Positions 45,441-54,193 of a stretch of DNA of 64,000 nucleotides are shown here, one piece after another. Position 1 is the stretch's first letter. Every line of letters starts with the position of its first letter. The DNA comes from Delftia sp. PS-11 (lineage in GTDB: Bacteria > Pseudomonadota > Gammaproteobacteria > Burkholderiales > Burkholderiaceae_C). Made by a program: the position numbers and the translations under genes. The notes under the pieces are model-generated. The model was given only the letters and a program-made list of their open reading frames with translations, searched no databases and had not been told where the DNA came from. The stretch spans positions 124,001-188,000 of the forward strand of contig NZ_JACSYA010000004.1 in the NCBI RefSeq assembly GCF_029870285.1, given 5' to 3'.

Positions 45441-47042
45441 TCAGATGTAGGTGATGCCGTTGTCGATCATGCCTGTCAGGCCGATGTTGGTGTTGTTCTC
45501 GGTCATGGCGCTGGCAGCCAGCGTCAGGCTGACATCGGTGAATTCGCCGTTGGCTACGCGCGTTTTCCAGGCGGAGAGCTGGTCGGCGGGGATGTTCTGG
45601 CCGGTCAGATTCTGGTAGAGCGCGCTGATGAACTGTTCAGGGCCGTAGCCTGCGCCCAGCCGGTCTTCCAGTGCCATTTTGGCCAGTTGCGCATGGGTGG
45701 TGCCGCCGTCCAGCAGCTTGAGGCCGATGCCAATCAGCTGGGGGTTTCGTGCATTGGCGGCGCCATAGACCGCGCCGATGAGTTGCGCTGTAAAGCCTGC
45801 ATCGCCATTGGCGACGTCCAGCGCGACGCGCTGGTCGCTGAATTGCAGGCGCTCGATGCTGGTCAGTGTGTCCTTGCCATCGGCGCCGCTGTTGCGCTGG
45901 GTGACGGTATAGCGGTTGCCGTCCAGGCGCTGGATGTCATAGCTGGCGCGTGCCGCGCTGTAGACGGCGGTATCCAGTCCCTCGCGTCCGTCGATGGTGT
46001 CGTTGCCAGAGCCGCCCTGCAGGCGGTTGTTGGCGCTGTTGCCCAGCAGCGTGTCGTCACCGCTGCCGCCGATGGCGTTTTCGATGACTGTGCCCCAGGC
46101 AATTGCCAGGTTGTCCTTGCCGTAGGTGGCCTTGTCTGCCCAGGCGGGAGGAGCGTCCAGGCTGGGCAGTGATGAGAATGCGCCGGGCTGCAGGTCGATA
46201 TAGGTGCCACGGCTGAAGGCGGCGAGGTTCAGTGTGTCCTGTCCGCCTGCGTCCCAGAGGGTGCGCAGGATGGCTGCGCCAGGGGTGAGTGTGTAGGTGT
46301 CATTGCCGCTGCCTGATTGCGTGTTGGCGCCGTACAGGCTTTGCATGGCGGCAATGTCCAGCAGCATCGGGGTTTCTGGGGACAGCCATTGGTAGTTGTA
46401 GGTGCCTTTGGCATCCAGCGTGCCCCAGACGCCGTAGGGGTGCTGCGTGTAGGACATGACGGTGTACTGGTCGCTGTCCATGTTGGTGGGCAGGCGCACG
46501 GCGTCTTCAAAGGGGTGCTTGAGCCCCAGGGCATGTCCGATCTCGTGCATCAGCGTGGAGAAGGCGCCACCGCCGGGCAGCCAGTCCGATGCCAGCTTGT
46601 AGCTGCTCATGCCGCTGCTGCTTAGCCATACGTCGCCGCCGGAGGTCCACCAACTGCTGGGCTCGTAGGCCCAGGCGGCGGCGCCTGGGTTGTTTTGCCT
46701 GGTCCAGGCGAAGCGCAGGTCGCCCACCGAGGTGCTGCTTTCCTCGACTTCGACAAAGTTGATGTTGGCCACGGCGGACCAGGCCTTGAGTGCGGCGCGC
46801 ACGGCATCCTGCTCCTGGCTGCTCAGGCCGTAGCCGGTGTCGGGCTCGCGCAGGCTGCTGTAGTTGCTGCTGTCCCAAGTGGCGGTGCGTCCGTTTTTCC
46901 AGGCGAAGCTGTAGGTGAGTGTGAGCGTGCCGGAGTCGTTGCTCCAGCGCTGCGGGCCCAGCAGCGCATCCGTCAGGCTGGAGCCGCTCGATTGCGTGGT
47001 GACTGTGGAGTGCTGGCTGCCGCCGTTCATTGGGGTGGGCAT
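45441..47042 (-). CDS. Serralysin-type (M10) metalloprotease with RTX repeats and DUF4214 domain
   Basis: 533 residues. The N-terminal catalytic domain carries the zinc signature STLMHEIGHALGLKHP (HExxHxxGxxH, His near residue 166) and the Met-turn YTVMSYT. There is no long propeptide. RTX nonapeptides near 330-360 (IGGSGDDTLLGN, LQGGSGNDTIDG) bind calcium during type I export. The C-terminal 130 residues match DUF4214 (LAKMALEDRLGAGYGPEQFISALYQNLTGQNIPADQL), ending in hydrophobic GITYI. Presumably secreted by the neighbouring transporter. It could process or turn over surface proteins. Divergent from the secretion operon. Confidence 0.92.
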   Translation of the reverse strand: MPTPMNGGSQHSTVTTQSSGSSLTDALLGPQRWSNDSGTLTLTYSFAWKNGRTATWDSSNYSSLREPDTGYGLSSQEQDAVRAALKAWSAVANINFVEVEESSTSVGDLRFAWTRQNNPGAAAWAYEPSSWWTSGGDVWLSSSGMSSYKLASDWLPGGGAFSTLMHEIGHALGLKHPFEDAVRLPTNMDSDQYTVMSYTQHPYGVWGTLDAKGTYNYQWLSPETPMLLDIAAMQSLYGANTQSGSGNDTYTLTPGAAILRTLWDAGGQDTLNLAAFSRGTYIDLQPGAFSSLPSLDAPPAWADKATYGKDNLAIAWGTVIENAIGGSGDDTLLGNSANNRLQGGSGNDTIDGREGLDTAVYSAARASYDIQRLDGNRYTVTQRNSGADGKDTLTSIERLQFSDQRVALDVANGDAGFTAQLIGAVYGAANARNPQLIGIGLKLLDGGTTHAQLAKMALEDRLGAGYGPEQFISALYQNLTGQNIPADQLSAWKTRVANGEFTDVSLTLAASAMTENNTNIGLTGMIDNGITYI

Positions 47043-47162
47043 GGTGTGGGGCGGAGGATGGTGGCGAAGAGATGCGTGGCGTAGCACGCAGATTAGCTTG
47101 TTGCATTTTTTTACGTCAAGAGGCGGTGGGAATCGTGCCTCTTTTTCGCCTTTAAGATCTCT

Positions 47163-47179
47163 TATATGAAATTCATATA
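47163..47179. promoter_or_regulatory. 17-bp palindrome before the secretion operon
   Basis: TATATGAA-A-TTCATATA is a perfect palindrome about 30 bases upstream of the first gene, overlapping the expected -35 region of a possible TACACT -10 hexamer. Likely an operator; no binding protein is assigned. Confidence 0.6.
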
Positions 47180-47207
47180 GGAATCGGTGCTACACTCCGT
47201 GTCAGCC

Positions 47208-47822
47208 ATGGATTCACTTCTCCGCATCCCTTTGAACGTCACGCCGGAACAGGCCCAGCGGCTGCAGGCGCTGCAGCACAGTTTTGCCAGGCTGTGCAAC
47301 GCGCTGGCGCCGCTGGTCCAGTCCACCCGTATCTGGAACCGGGTGGCCCTGCACCATCTGGCCTATCGGCAACTGCGCGAGCAGTTTCCCGAGATCGGCT
47401 CGCAGATGGTGTGCAACGCCATTTACTCGGTTTCGCGCACCTGCCGCATGGTGTTCCAGCAGCCGGCCAGCCCGCTGCACCTGGACAAGCTGGGCGACAG
47501 GCCGCTGCCGCTGCTGCGTTTTGCAGACAACTGTCCCGTGTATTTCGACAGGCACACGCTCAGCCTCAAGGCGGGCCAGCTGTCCATGTACACGCTGGAT
47601 GGCCGCATGCGCTTCCAGCTGGCGCTGGACGCTCAGGTGGAGGCGCGTTTTCAGACGCAAAAGCTGCGCGAGGTGGTGCTGGCGCACCGGGGCGATGGTG
47701 GCTATGAATTGTCTTTTGTGCTCGTGGATCAGGCGCAGCCTGCTGCCGCTGCTGGCGATGCAGTGGCGTCCCCGGAGTCGGGCGAGCTTCCCGAATATGT
47801 GATGGTTGACGAGGCTGTATGA
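47208..47822 (+). CDS. TnpB N-terminus-like protein lacking the nuclease domain
   Basis: 204 residues. The first 90 resemble the helical N-terminus of IS605-type OrfB/TnpB (LNVTPEQAQRLQALQHSFARLCNALAP, ALHHLAYRQLREQFPEIGSQMVCNAIYSV). Residues about 105-180 resemble its beta domain (CPVYFDRHTLSLKAGQLSMYTLDGRMRFQLAL, VVLAHRGDGGYELSFVLVD). The chain stops where the catalytic RuvC domain with its DED residues would begin. No transposon end or guide-RNA-like element was seen. It is coupled by ATGA to the first ABC transporter gene, so it has probably been recruited for another job such as nucleic-acid or partner binding. Similarity is by eye. Confidence 0.65.
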   Translation: MDSLLRIPLNVTPEQAQRLQALQHSFARLCNALAPLVQSTRIWNRVALHHLAYRQLREQFPEIGSQMVCNAIYSVSRTCRMVFQQPASPLHLDKLGDRPLPLLRFADNCPVYFDRHTLSLKAGQLSMYTLDGRMRFQLALDAQVEARFQTQKLREVVLAHRGDGGYELSFVLVDQAQPAAAAGDAVASPESGELPEYVMVDEAV

Positions 47823-49585
47823 GTTCTCCCAAGGAATCTTCCGAGCTGCGCAATGCCGTGGTGGCCTTGCGCCCGTTTTTCGTGCGGGCTGCATGGTTCA
47901 GCGTGATTGCCAGCATCCTGGTGCTGGCGCCTTCGGCCTATATGCTGGAGGTGTATGAGCGCGTGGTGAACAGCCGCAACCACATGACGCTGCTGTGGCT
48001 CACGGTGGCGGTGCTGGGCATCTTTGTAGTGATGGAGATGCTGGAGTGGGCGCGCAGCGAAGTCATGCGTGCAGCGGCCCAGGAATTAGACCGCCGCATG
48101 CATGGGCGCATTTTCGATGCGGTGTTTGCCGCCAATGTGCGCCAGGCTTCCGGCAGCACGGCGCAGCCGCTGCTGGATTTCCGCCGTGTGTGCGAGTTTC
48201 TGTATTCCCCGGCAGCGCTGGCCATCATGGAGGCGCCTGTGGCGCTGGTGATGATGGTGCTGCTGTTCCTGATCAGCCCGGTGCTGGGCTGGGCTGCCGT
48301 GGTTTTTGGTGTGCTGCAGATGGGTGTGACCTGGCTCAACGAGCGCAGCACCAAGCCGCCGCTGATGCAGGCCAACCGCACGGCACAGGCGGCGCAGCAG
48401 TATGCCGATGGCACGCTGCGCAATGCCGAAGTGATCGAGGCCATGGGCATGCTCAAGAACACCCACCGCCGCTGGGTGGCCAAGCAGCGCGAGTTCCTGC
48501 GGCTGCAGGCCCAGGCGTCCGAGAGCGCTGGTGGTTTTCAGGCGCTGAGCAAGCTGCTGCAGAGTGTGCTGAGCTCGCTGCTGCTGGGCCTGTCGTGCTG
48601 GCTGCTGCTGCACAACGAGCTCAATGGCGGCGGCGGCATGCTGGTGGTCAGCTCCATTCTGGGCGGCCGCATGCTGGCGCCGCTGGTGCAGGTGGTGACG
48701 CAGTGGCAGCTGGTGGTCAATGTGCGCGATGCATGGCAGCGGCTCAATGGCCTGCTAAGCGCCATTCCTGTCACGCCGCCTGCCATGCCCCTGCCCGCTC
48801 CGCACGGTCATCTGCAGGTGGAGCAATTGGTAGCTGCTGCACCAGGGGGCAACGCCCCTATTCTGCGCGGCATTGCCTTTGGTCTGCAGCCTGGCGATGT
48901 GCTGGCCGTGGTGGGGCCGTCTGCCGCTGGCAAGACGACGCTGGCGCGCGTGCTGGTGGGCCTGTGGCCGACTTCCGTGGGCAAGGTGCGCCTGGATGGC
49001 GTGGATGTCTACAACTGGAACAAGGCCGAGCTGGGCCCGCACCTGGGCTATCTGCCGCAGCGCGTGGAACTGTTTGAAGGCACGCTGGCCGAGAACATCG
49101 CACGCTTTGGCACGGTGGACATGGTCAAGGTGGAGGCCGCTGCTGCTGCCGTGGGGCTGCAGGATCTGATCGCATCGCTGCCCGAGGGCTATGAGACCCA
49201 GGTGGGCCCAGGCGGTGCCCGGCTGTCTGGCGGACAGCGCCAGCGTGTGGGCCTGGCCCGTGCACTCTATGGCGACCCGGTTTATGTGGTGCTGGACGAG
49301 CCCAACTCCAGTCTGGACGAGGAGGGCGACGCAGCCCTGGCCCGTACCCTGAAGCAGGCCGCAGCCCGTGGCGCGGTGGTGGTGGTGATCACTCACCGTA
49401 CCAGCGTGCTGAGCGTGGCCAGCAAGATGCTGGTGCTGCGTGATGGCACGCAGCAGGCCTTTGGTCCGCGCGACGAGGTGCTGGCCGCACTGAACCAGAT
49501 GGCGCGCCAGTCCGCTGCAGGGCAGGGGGCCGGGCAGGGCACTGGGCAGAGCACGCTGGCTGCACCGGGTGCGGCAGTGGCCTGA
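47819..49585 (+). CDS. Type I secretion ABC transporter, first half-transporter
   Basis: 588 residues, PrtD/RsaD-like: a membrane domain of about six helices (residues 15-310) and an ATPase domain. Walker A is VVGPSAAGKTTLA, signature LSGGQRQRVGLARAL, Walker B YVVLDEPNSSLD, H-loop ITHR, all intact. No peptidase C39 domain. It pumps RTX proteins across the inner membrane together with the adaptor and outer-membrane factor downstream. A second, similar gene follows after 43 bases, and the two may form a heterodimer or serve different substrates. The start overlaps the TnpB-like gene. Confidence 0.93.
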   Translation: MSSPKESSELRNAVVALRPFFVRAAWFSVIASILVLAPSAYMLEVYERVVNSRNHMTLLWLTVAVLGIFVVMEMLEWARSEVMRAAAQELDRRMHGRIFDAVFAANVRQASGSTAQPLLDFRRVCEFLYSPAALAIMEAPVALVMMVLLFLISPVLGWAAVVFGVLQMGVTWLNERSTKPPLMQANRTAQAAQQYADGTLRNAEVIEAMGMLKNTHRRWVAKQREFLRLQAQASESAGGFQALSKLLQSVLSSLLLGLSCWLLLHNELNGGGGMLVVSSILGGRMLAPLVQVVTQWQLVVNVRDAWQRLNGLLSAIPVTPPAMPLPAPHGHLQVEQLVAAAPGGNAPILRGIAFGLQPGDVLAVVGPSAAGKTTLARVLVGLWPTSVGKVRLDGVDVYNWNKAELGPHLGYLPQRVELFEGTLAENIARFGTVDMVKVEAAAAAVGLQDLIASLPEGYETQVGPGGARLSGGQRQRVGLARALYGDPVYVVLDEPNSSLDEEGDAALARTLKQAAARGAVVVVITHRTSVLSVASKMLVLRDGTQQAFGPRDEVLAALNQMARQSAAGQGAGQGTGQSTLAAPGAAVA

Positions 49586-49628
49586 TGAGGCTGCGGCCCT
49601 GTTTGATCGATACCGGTACAAGTTGCAA

Positions 49629-51356
49629 ATGATGACGACCCCTTCTGGTTTTTTTGCACGCAGCGAACTGACGCGCGCGCTGTGGGCGTTCCGCCGCGAA
49701 TTCGTGATAGTGGCGGTGTTCAGCATGGTGGCCAATGTGCTGATGCTGTCGCCCACGCTGTACATGCTGCAGGTCTATGACCGCGTGCTGATCAGCCACA
49801 GCGAGCTGACGCTGCTGATGCTGTCGCTGATCACGCTGTTCCTGTTTTTTGTCGGTGCCTTCGCGGAGTGGATGCGTTCGCGGGTGCTGGTGCGTGCCGG
49901 CATGCGCCTGGACGATATGCTGAGCACCCGGGTGTTCAACGCCAGCTTCGAGAGCAATCTGCGCCAGATGGGCAGCAGCACGGCCAAGGCGTTTGGTGAC
50001 CTGGTGCAGGTGCGCCAGTTCCTGACGGGCAATGGCATTTTTGCGCTGCTGGACGCCCCCTGGGCGCCGGTGTACCTGGCGGTGCTGTTCTTCCTGCATC
50101 CCTTCCTGGGCTATGTGGCCATCTTCTTCGCGCTGCTGCAGGCGGCCTTGGTATGGTTTGGCCACCGTCAGGCGGTGGCGCCTGCGGAACAGGCGCAGAT
50201 GGCCAGCCTGCAGGAAAACCTCTATGTGCAGACCAAGCTGCGCAATGTGGAGGTGCTGGAGCCCATGGGCATGATCCATCAGCTGCGCCGCCACTGGCAG
50301 ACACTGCATGGCAATGCCAAGGATCTGCAGGGCCGCTCCCAGGCCTTGACACACCGCCTGTCTGCATGGAGCAAGTGGGTGCGCTATTCGCAGCAGTCGC
50401 TGGCCCTGGGCGCTGGTGCCTTGCTGGTGATCGACGGCCAGTTGTCGGCTGGCGCGATGATCGCTGCCAACGTGCTGATGACACGTGCGCTGGCCCCTAT
50501 CGACATGCTGGTGGGTACCTGGCGCGGCTTTATTGAAGCACGCGCTGCATTCCGCCGCCTTGAGAGCCTGCTCAACGAGCACCCCGAGCGCGACCCGGCG
50601 CTGACGCGCATGGCGCCCACGGGCGTGCTGCAACTGCGCAAGGTGGTGGCTGTGGCGCCCCAGCGTGCCGAGCCCATTCTCAAGGGCGTGTCCCTGGCGG
50701 CCCAGCCCGGCACGGTGACTGTGGTGCTGGGCCCATCGGGCTCGGGCAAGTCCACGCTGGCGCGCTGCATGATCGGCATCTGGCCCCATATGTCGGGCGA
50801 GGTGCTGCTGGACGAGCGCCCGATTGCCGGCTGGAGCCGCGACGAACTGGGGCCGCACCTGGGCTATCTGCCCCAGGATATCGAACTGTTCGAAGGCTCG
50901 ATTGCCGAAAACATCGCCCGTTTTGGCGATGTGGATGCCGACAAGGTGATCGCTGCTGCCCAGCAGGCGGGTCTGCACGAAATGATTCTGCGCTTTCCCA
51001 AGGGCTATGACACCTCGATCGGCGAGGCGGGCGGCCTGCTCTCTGGCGGGCAGCGCCAGCGCATCGGTCTGGCGCGAGCCCTGTACGGCAGCCCGGCGCT
51101 GGTGGTGCTCGATGAGCCCAACGCCAATCTGGACGATGTGGGCGAGGCCGCCCTGGTGCGTGCCGTGCAGGCCCTGAAGGCCGGCGGCAGCACGGTGGTG
51201 CTGGTGACGCACCGCCCTGGCATTCTGGCCGTGGCAGACCGGCTGGTGATCTTGCGCAATGGCTCCGTGGAAGCCGAAGGTCCCCGTGACACGGTGCTGG
51301 CGGCTCTGCGCAGCGCGCAGGCAAATGCGGCGCAGGCGCCGCTGGCGGCGGCCTGA
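49629..51356 (+). CDS. Type I secretion ABC transporter, second half-transporter
   Basis: 575 residues with the same architecture as its upstream neighbour: helices to about 300, then an ATPase with VLGPSGSGKSTLARCM, LSGGQRQRIGLARAL, LVVLDEPNANLD and VTHR. Both catalytic sites thus look functional in both genes. Membrane segments (VIVAVFSMVANVLMLSPTLYMLQVYDRVLISHSE) are typical of the PrtD group. The start at MMTTPSGFF is chosen after AAGTTGCAA; the frame is open 20 codons further upstream inside the gap. Confidence 0.93.
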   Translation: MMTTPSGFFARSELTRALWAFRREFVIVAVFSMVANVLMLSPTLYMLQVYDRVLISHSELTLLMLSLITLFLFFVGAFAEWMRSRVLVRAGMRLDDMLSTRVFNASFESNLRQMGSSTAKAFGDLVQVRQFLTGNGIFALLDAPWAPVYLAVLFFLHPFLGYVAIFFALLQAALVWFGHRQAVAPAEQAQMASLQENLYVQTKLRNVEVLEPMGMIHQLRRHWQTLHGNAKDLQGRSQALTHRLSAWSKWVRYSQQSLALGAGALLVIDGQLSAGAMIAANVLMTRALAPIDMLVGTWRGFIEARAAFRRLESLLNEHPERDPALTRMAPTGVLQLRKVVAVAPQRAEPILKGVSLAAQPGTVTVVLGPSGSGKSTLARCMIGIWPHMSGEVLLDERPIAGWSRDELGPHLGYLPQDIELFEGSIAENIARFGDVDADKVIAAAQQAGLHEMILRFPKGYDTSIGEAGGLLSGGQRQRIGLARALYGSPALVVLDEPNANLDDVGEAALVRAVQALKAGGSTVVLVTHRPGILAVADRLVILRNGSVEAEGPRDTVLAALRSAQANAAQAPLAAA

Positions 51357-51446
51357 AGCCGGGGCTTTGCCCGGTGCCGCCATGGCTTTTGTATATGCGA
51401 CGGTGTGCGCACAGGACACCTCGCCCTTTTTTTGTCGAGTTTGCAC

Positions 51447-52820
51447 ATGGCTGATTCTCTGAACAACGCGGATAAAAAGACCCAGCTGGTGCTGGATGAG
51501 AAGGCATTGATGCCGTTCGATGCACCTGCATCCCGCAGCAGCGACCTGGGACGCGCAGGCCGATGGGGCCTGTGGGCCCTGGGCCTGGGCTTTGGCGGCT
51601 TTTTGCTGTGGGCTGCGCTGGCGCCGCTGGACGAGGGCGTGCCCGGCCCTGGCAACGTGGCCCTGGATACCAAGCGCAAGGCGGTGCAGCATCTGTCTGG
51701 TGGCATCGTGCAGGAAGTGATGGTGCGCGAGGGCGACGAGGTCAAGGAAGGCCAGGTGCTGATCAAGCTGGACTCCGCCACGGTCCGTGCCAACTATGAA
51801 TCGGCCCGCCAGAACTATCTGGCCCTGCTGGCCATGCAGGGCCGGCTGCAGGCCGAGCAGTTGGGCAAGGCGTCCATCACCTGGCATCCGGACCTGAAGG
51901 CAGCGGCGGCTGATCCTCAGATTCAGCAGCAGCTCATGAACCAGGAGCAGCTGTTCAATACGCGCAAGAGCCTGCTGCGCTCGGATCTGCAGTCCCTGGA
52001 GGAAAGCATTCAGGGGCAGGAAGGCATGCTGCAGTCGTATGCCAGCATGCTGGTCAGCCGCAAGAACCAGTTGAGCCTGCTCAATGAGGAACTGACCAAT
52101 CTGCGTGGCCTGGTCGAGCAGGGCTATGCGCCGCGCAATCGTCAGCGTGAGCTGGAGCGCATGGTGGCCGACCTCAATGCTTCCATGGCTGACCTGCAGG
52201 GCAACACCCTGCGCGCTCGAAGCTCCATTGCCGAGCTGCGCTCGCGTTCCGTGTCGCGCAAGCAGGAATACCGCAAGGAAGTGGAAAGCCAGCTGGCCGA
52301 TGCATCGCGCCAGGTGCTGGCCGAGGGTGAGCGCTTTCGCGCGCTGACCAATGACCTGTCGCGCACGGAAATCCGTTCACCGGCTTCGGGCCAGGTGGTG
52401 GGCCTTGTGAGCCAGACGGTGGGCGGCGTGGTGCAGCCAGGGCAAAAGCTGATGGATATCGTGCCAGAGGGAGCCCAATTGATGCTGGAAGCCCGAGTGG
52501 CTCCGCACATGATTGACCGCGTCAAGGCGGAGATGCCTGTGGATGTGCGCTTTTCGTCGTTTGCCAACACCCCGCAACTTGTGGTGCAGGGCCAGGTCGA
52601 ATCAGTCTCTGGCGACCTGATCACTGATGCTCAGGGCCAGAACGCCTATTACCTGGCCCGTGTCAAGGTGACGGAGGACGGCGTCAAGAAGCTGGGCAGC
52701 CGCCAGCTGCACCCTGGCATGCCGGTGGAAGTGATCTTCAAGGGCGGTGAGCGCTCGGTGCTGACCTATCTGCTGCATCCGCTGACCAAGCGCATCGCAG
52801 CGTCGATGACGGAGGAATGA
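51447..52820 (+). CDS. HlyD-family membrane fusion protein
   Basis: 457 residues. One N-terminal membrane helix (WGLWALGLGFGGFLLWAALAP), a biotinyl-lipoyl-like half (GGIVQEVMVREGDEVKEGQVLIKLD), a long coiled coil (about 115-320), the second lipoyl half (EIRSPASGQVVGLVSQTVGGVVQPGQKLMDIVP, the HlyD signature) and a beta-barrel. It bridges the ABC transporter and the outer-membrane channel. The stop overlaps the next gene. Confidence 0.95.
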   Translation: MADSLNNADKKTQLVLDEKALMPFDAPASRSSDLGRAGRWGLWALGLGFGGFLLWAALAPLDEGVPGPGNVALDTKRKAVQHLSGGIVQEVMVREGDEVKEGQVLIKLDSATVRANYESARQNYLALLAMQGRLQAEQLGKASITWHPDLKAAAADPQIQQQLMNQEQLFNTRKSLLRSDLQSLEESIQGQEGMLQSYASMLVSRKNQLSLLNEELTNLRGLVEQGYAPRNRQRELERMVADLNASMADLQGNTLRARSSIAELRSRSVSRKQEYRKEVESQLADASRQVLAEGERFRALTNDLSRTEIRSPASGQVVGLVSQTVGGVVQPGQKLMDIVPEGAQLMLEARVAPHMIDRVKAEMPVDVRFSSFANTPQLVVQGQVESVSGDLITDAQGQNAYYLARVKVTEDGVKKLGSRQLHPGMPVEVIFKGGERSVLTYLLHPLTKRIAASMTEE

Positions 52821-54175
52821 ACATGAGCCAGATGAGCTGCTTTCCATCCACTACCTTCCGGCTGGGCCTGCTGGCATGCGCACTGGCTGCCGTGCCGGCC
52901 TGGAGCATGGACCTGCGCCAGGCCTATGATGCCGCGTTGCAAAACGATGTGACCATTCGCGCATCGCGTGCTACCGCTGAAGGCACCCGTGAACGGCTGC
53001 CGCAGGCCGAGGCCCAGCGTCTGCCCAGCGTTTCTGCCAATGCCACGCGCAACTACAACGACCTCACTACCCAGACCACAAACATGCTGGGCCAGCCTGT
53101 TCGGCTGCAGAACCACTACTACAGCAGTTCCCAGAACCTGACGGTGCGCCAGCCCCTGTACCGTCCGTATATTGGTGCGCAGGTGGATCAGGCCCGCGCC
53201 CAGGTGGAGGATGCCAACGCGACGCTGGACCGCGATGAACAAAGCCTGGTGGTGCGCGTGGGCGAGGCCTATTTCGATGCATTGCTGGCCAATGATCAGG
53301 TCGATCTGGTGGCGGCCCAGAAGGCTGCCTATGCCACCCAGCTCGATGCAGCCCGCAAGGGGCTGGAGGCTGGCACGGGCACCCGCACCGATGTGGATGA
53401 TGCCCAGGCCCGCCTGGACATGGCCCAGGCCCAGGAGCTGGAGGTTCGGCAGAACCTGGATTTCATGCGCCGCCGTCTGGAGGTGATCACAGGCAAGCCC
53501 TTCGATGAACTGGCCGGCCTGGATGTGCAGCGCTTCAAGCCCGAGCCGCCCAGCCTGGCATCCGTCCAGGAATGGACGGCCCGCGCCGAGGAGGCCAGCC
53601 CCGAGCTGCGTTCGCTGCGCGCCCAGGTCGAGGCGGCGCGGCTGGAGATCGACAAGGCCCAGGCCGGCCACAAGCCGACGCTGGATGCGGTGGCCCAGTG
53701 GTCGCGCACCAACAGCGACAGCGTGACCAGCGTCAACACCCGCTATGACCAGAAGGCCATCGGCCTGCAACTGTCGATTCCGCTGTATTCCGGCGGCTAT
53801 GTGAACTCCACGGTGCGCCAGGCGGTGGCCAACCATGAGCGTGCCCGCGAAATGCTGGAGGCCACGCGGCTGGACCTGGGTGTGCGCGTGCACAAGGAAT
53901 TCCGGGGCATGACAGAGGGCATGCTGCGTATTGCCGCGTTGCAGCAGGCAGTGCGCTCTGCCGAACTGGCACTGGATTCGAGCCGCAAGTCCAAGGAGGC
54001 GGGCAGCCGCACCATGGTGGATGTGCTCAATGCCGAGCAGCAAAAGACGCAGGCCCAGCGCGATCTGGCACAGGCCCGCTATCTGTATCTGGTGTCACGG
54101 CTGCGCCTGCAGTCGCTGGTGGGTGAGGACCGCTGGGTCAGCATCGACCAGGCCAACGCCGCGCTGTCGCGCTGA
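52817..54175 (+). CDS. TolC-family outer-membrane factor of type I secretion
   Basis: 452 residues with a signal peptide (LGLLACALAAVPAWS) and two outer-membrane-efflux repeats starting MDLRQAYDAALQNDVTIRA, with QAVAN/ DVLNAEQQKTQAQRDLAQARYLYLVSRLRLQSLVG at the C-terminus, typical of PrtF/TolC type I proteins. It forms the trimeric exit duct for the S-layer-like protein and protease. Last gene of the secretion operon. Confidence 0.95.
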   Translation: MNMSQMSCFPSTTFRLGLLACALAAVPAWSMDLRQAYDAALQNDVTIRASRATAEGTRERLPQAEAQRLPSVSANATRNYNDLTTQTTNMLGQPVRLQNHYYSSSQNLTVRQPLYRPYIGAQVDQARAQVEDANATLDRDEQSLVVRVGEAYFDALLANDQVDLVAAQKAAYATQLDAARKGLEAGTGTRTDVDDAQARLDMAQAQELEVRQNLDFMRRRLEVITGKPFDELAGLDVQRFKPEPPSLASVQEWTARAEEASPELRSLRAQVEAARLEIDKAQAGHKPTLDAVAQWSRTNSDSVTSVNTRYDQKAIGLQLSIPLYSGGYVNSTVRQAVANHERAREMLEATRLDLGVRVHKEFRGMTEGMLRIAALQQAVRSAELALDSSRKSKEAGSRTMVDVLNAEQQKTQAQRDLAQARYLYLVSRLRLQSLVGEDRWVSIDQANAALSR

Positions 54176-54193
54176 GCTGGCAGCGAGGCGTCC

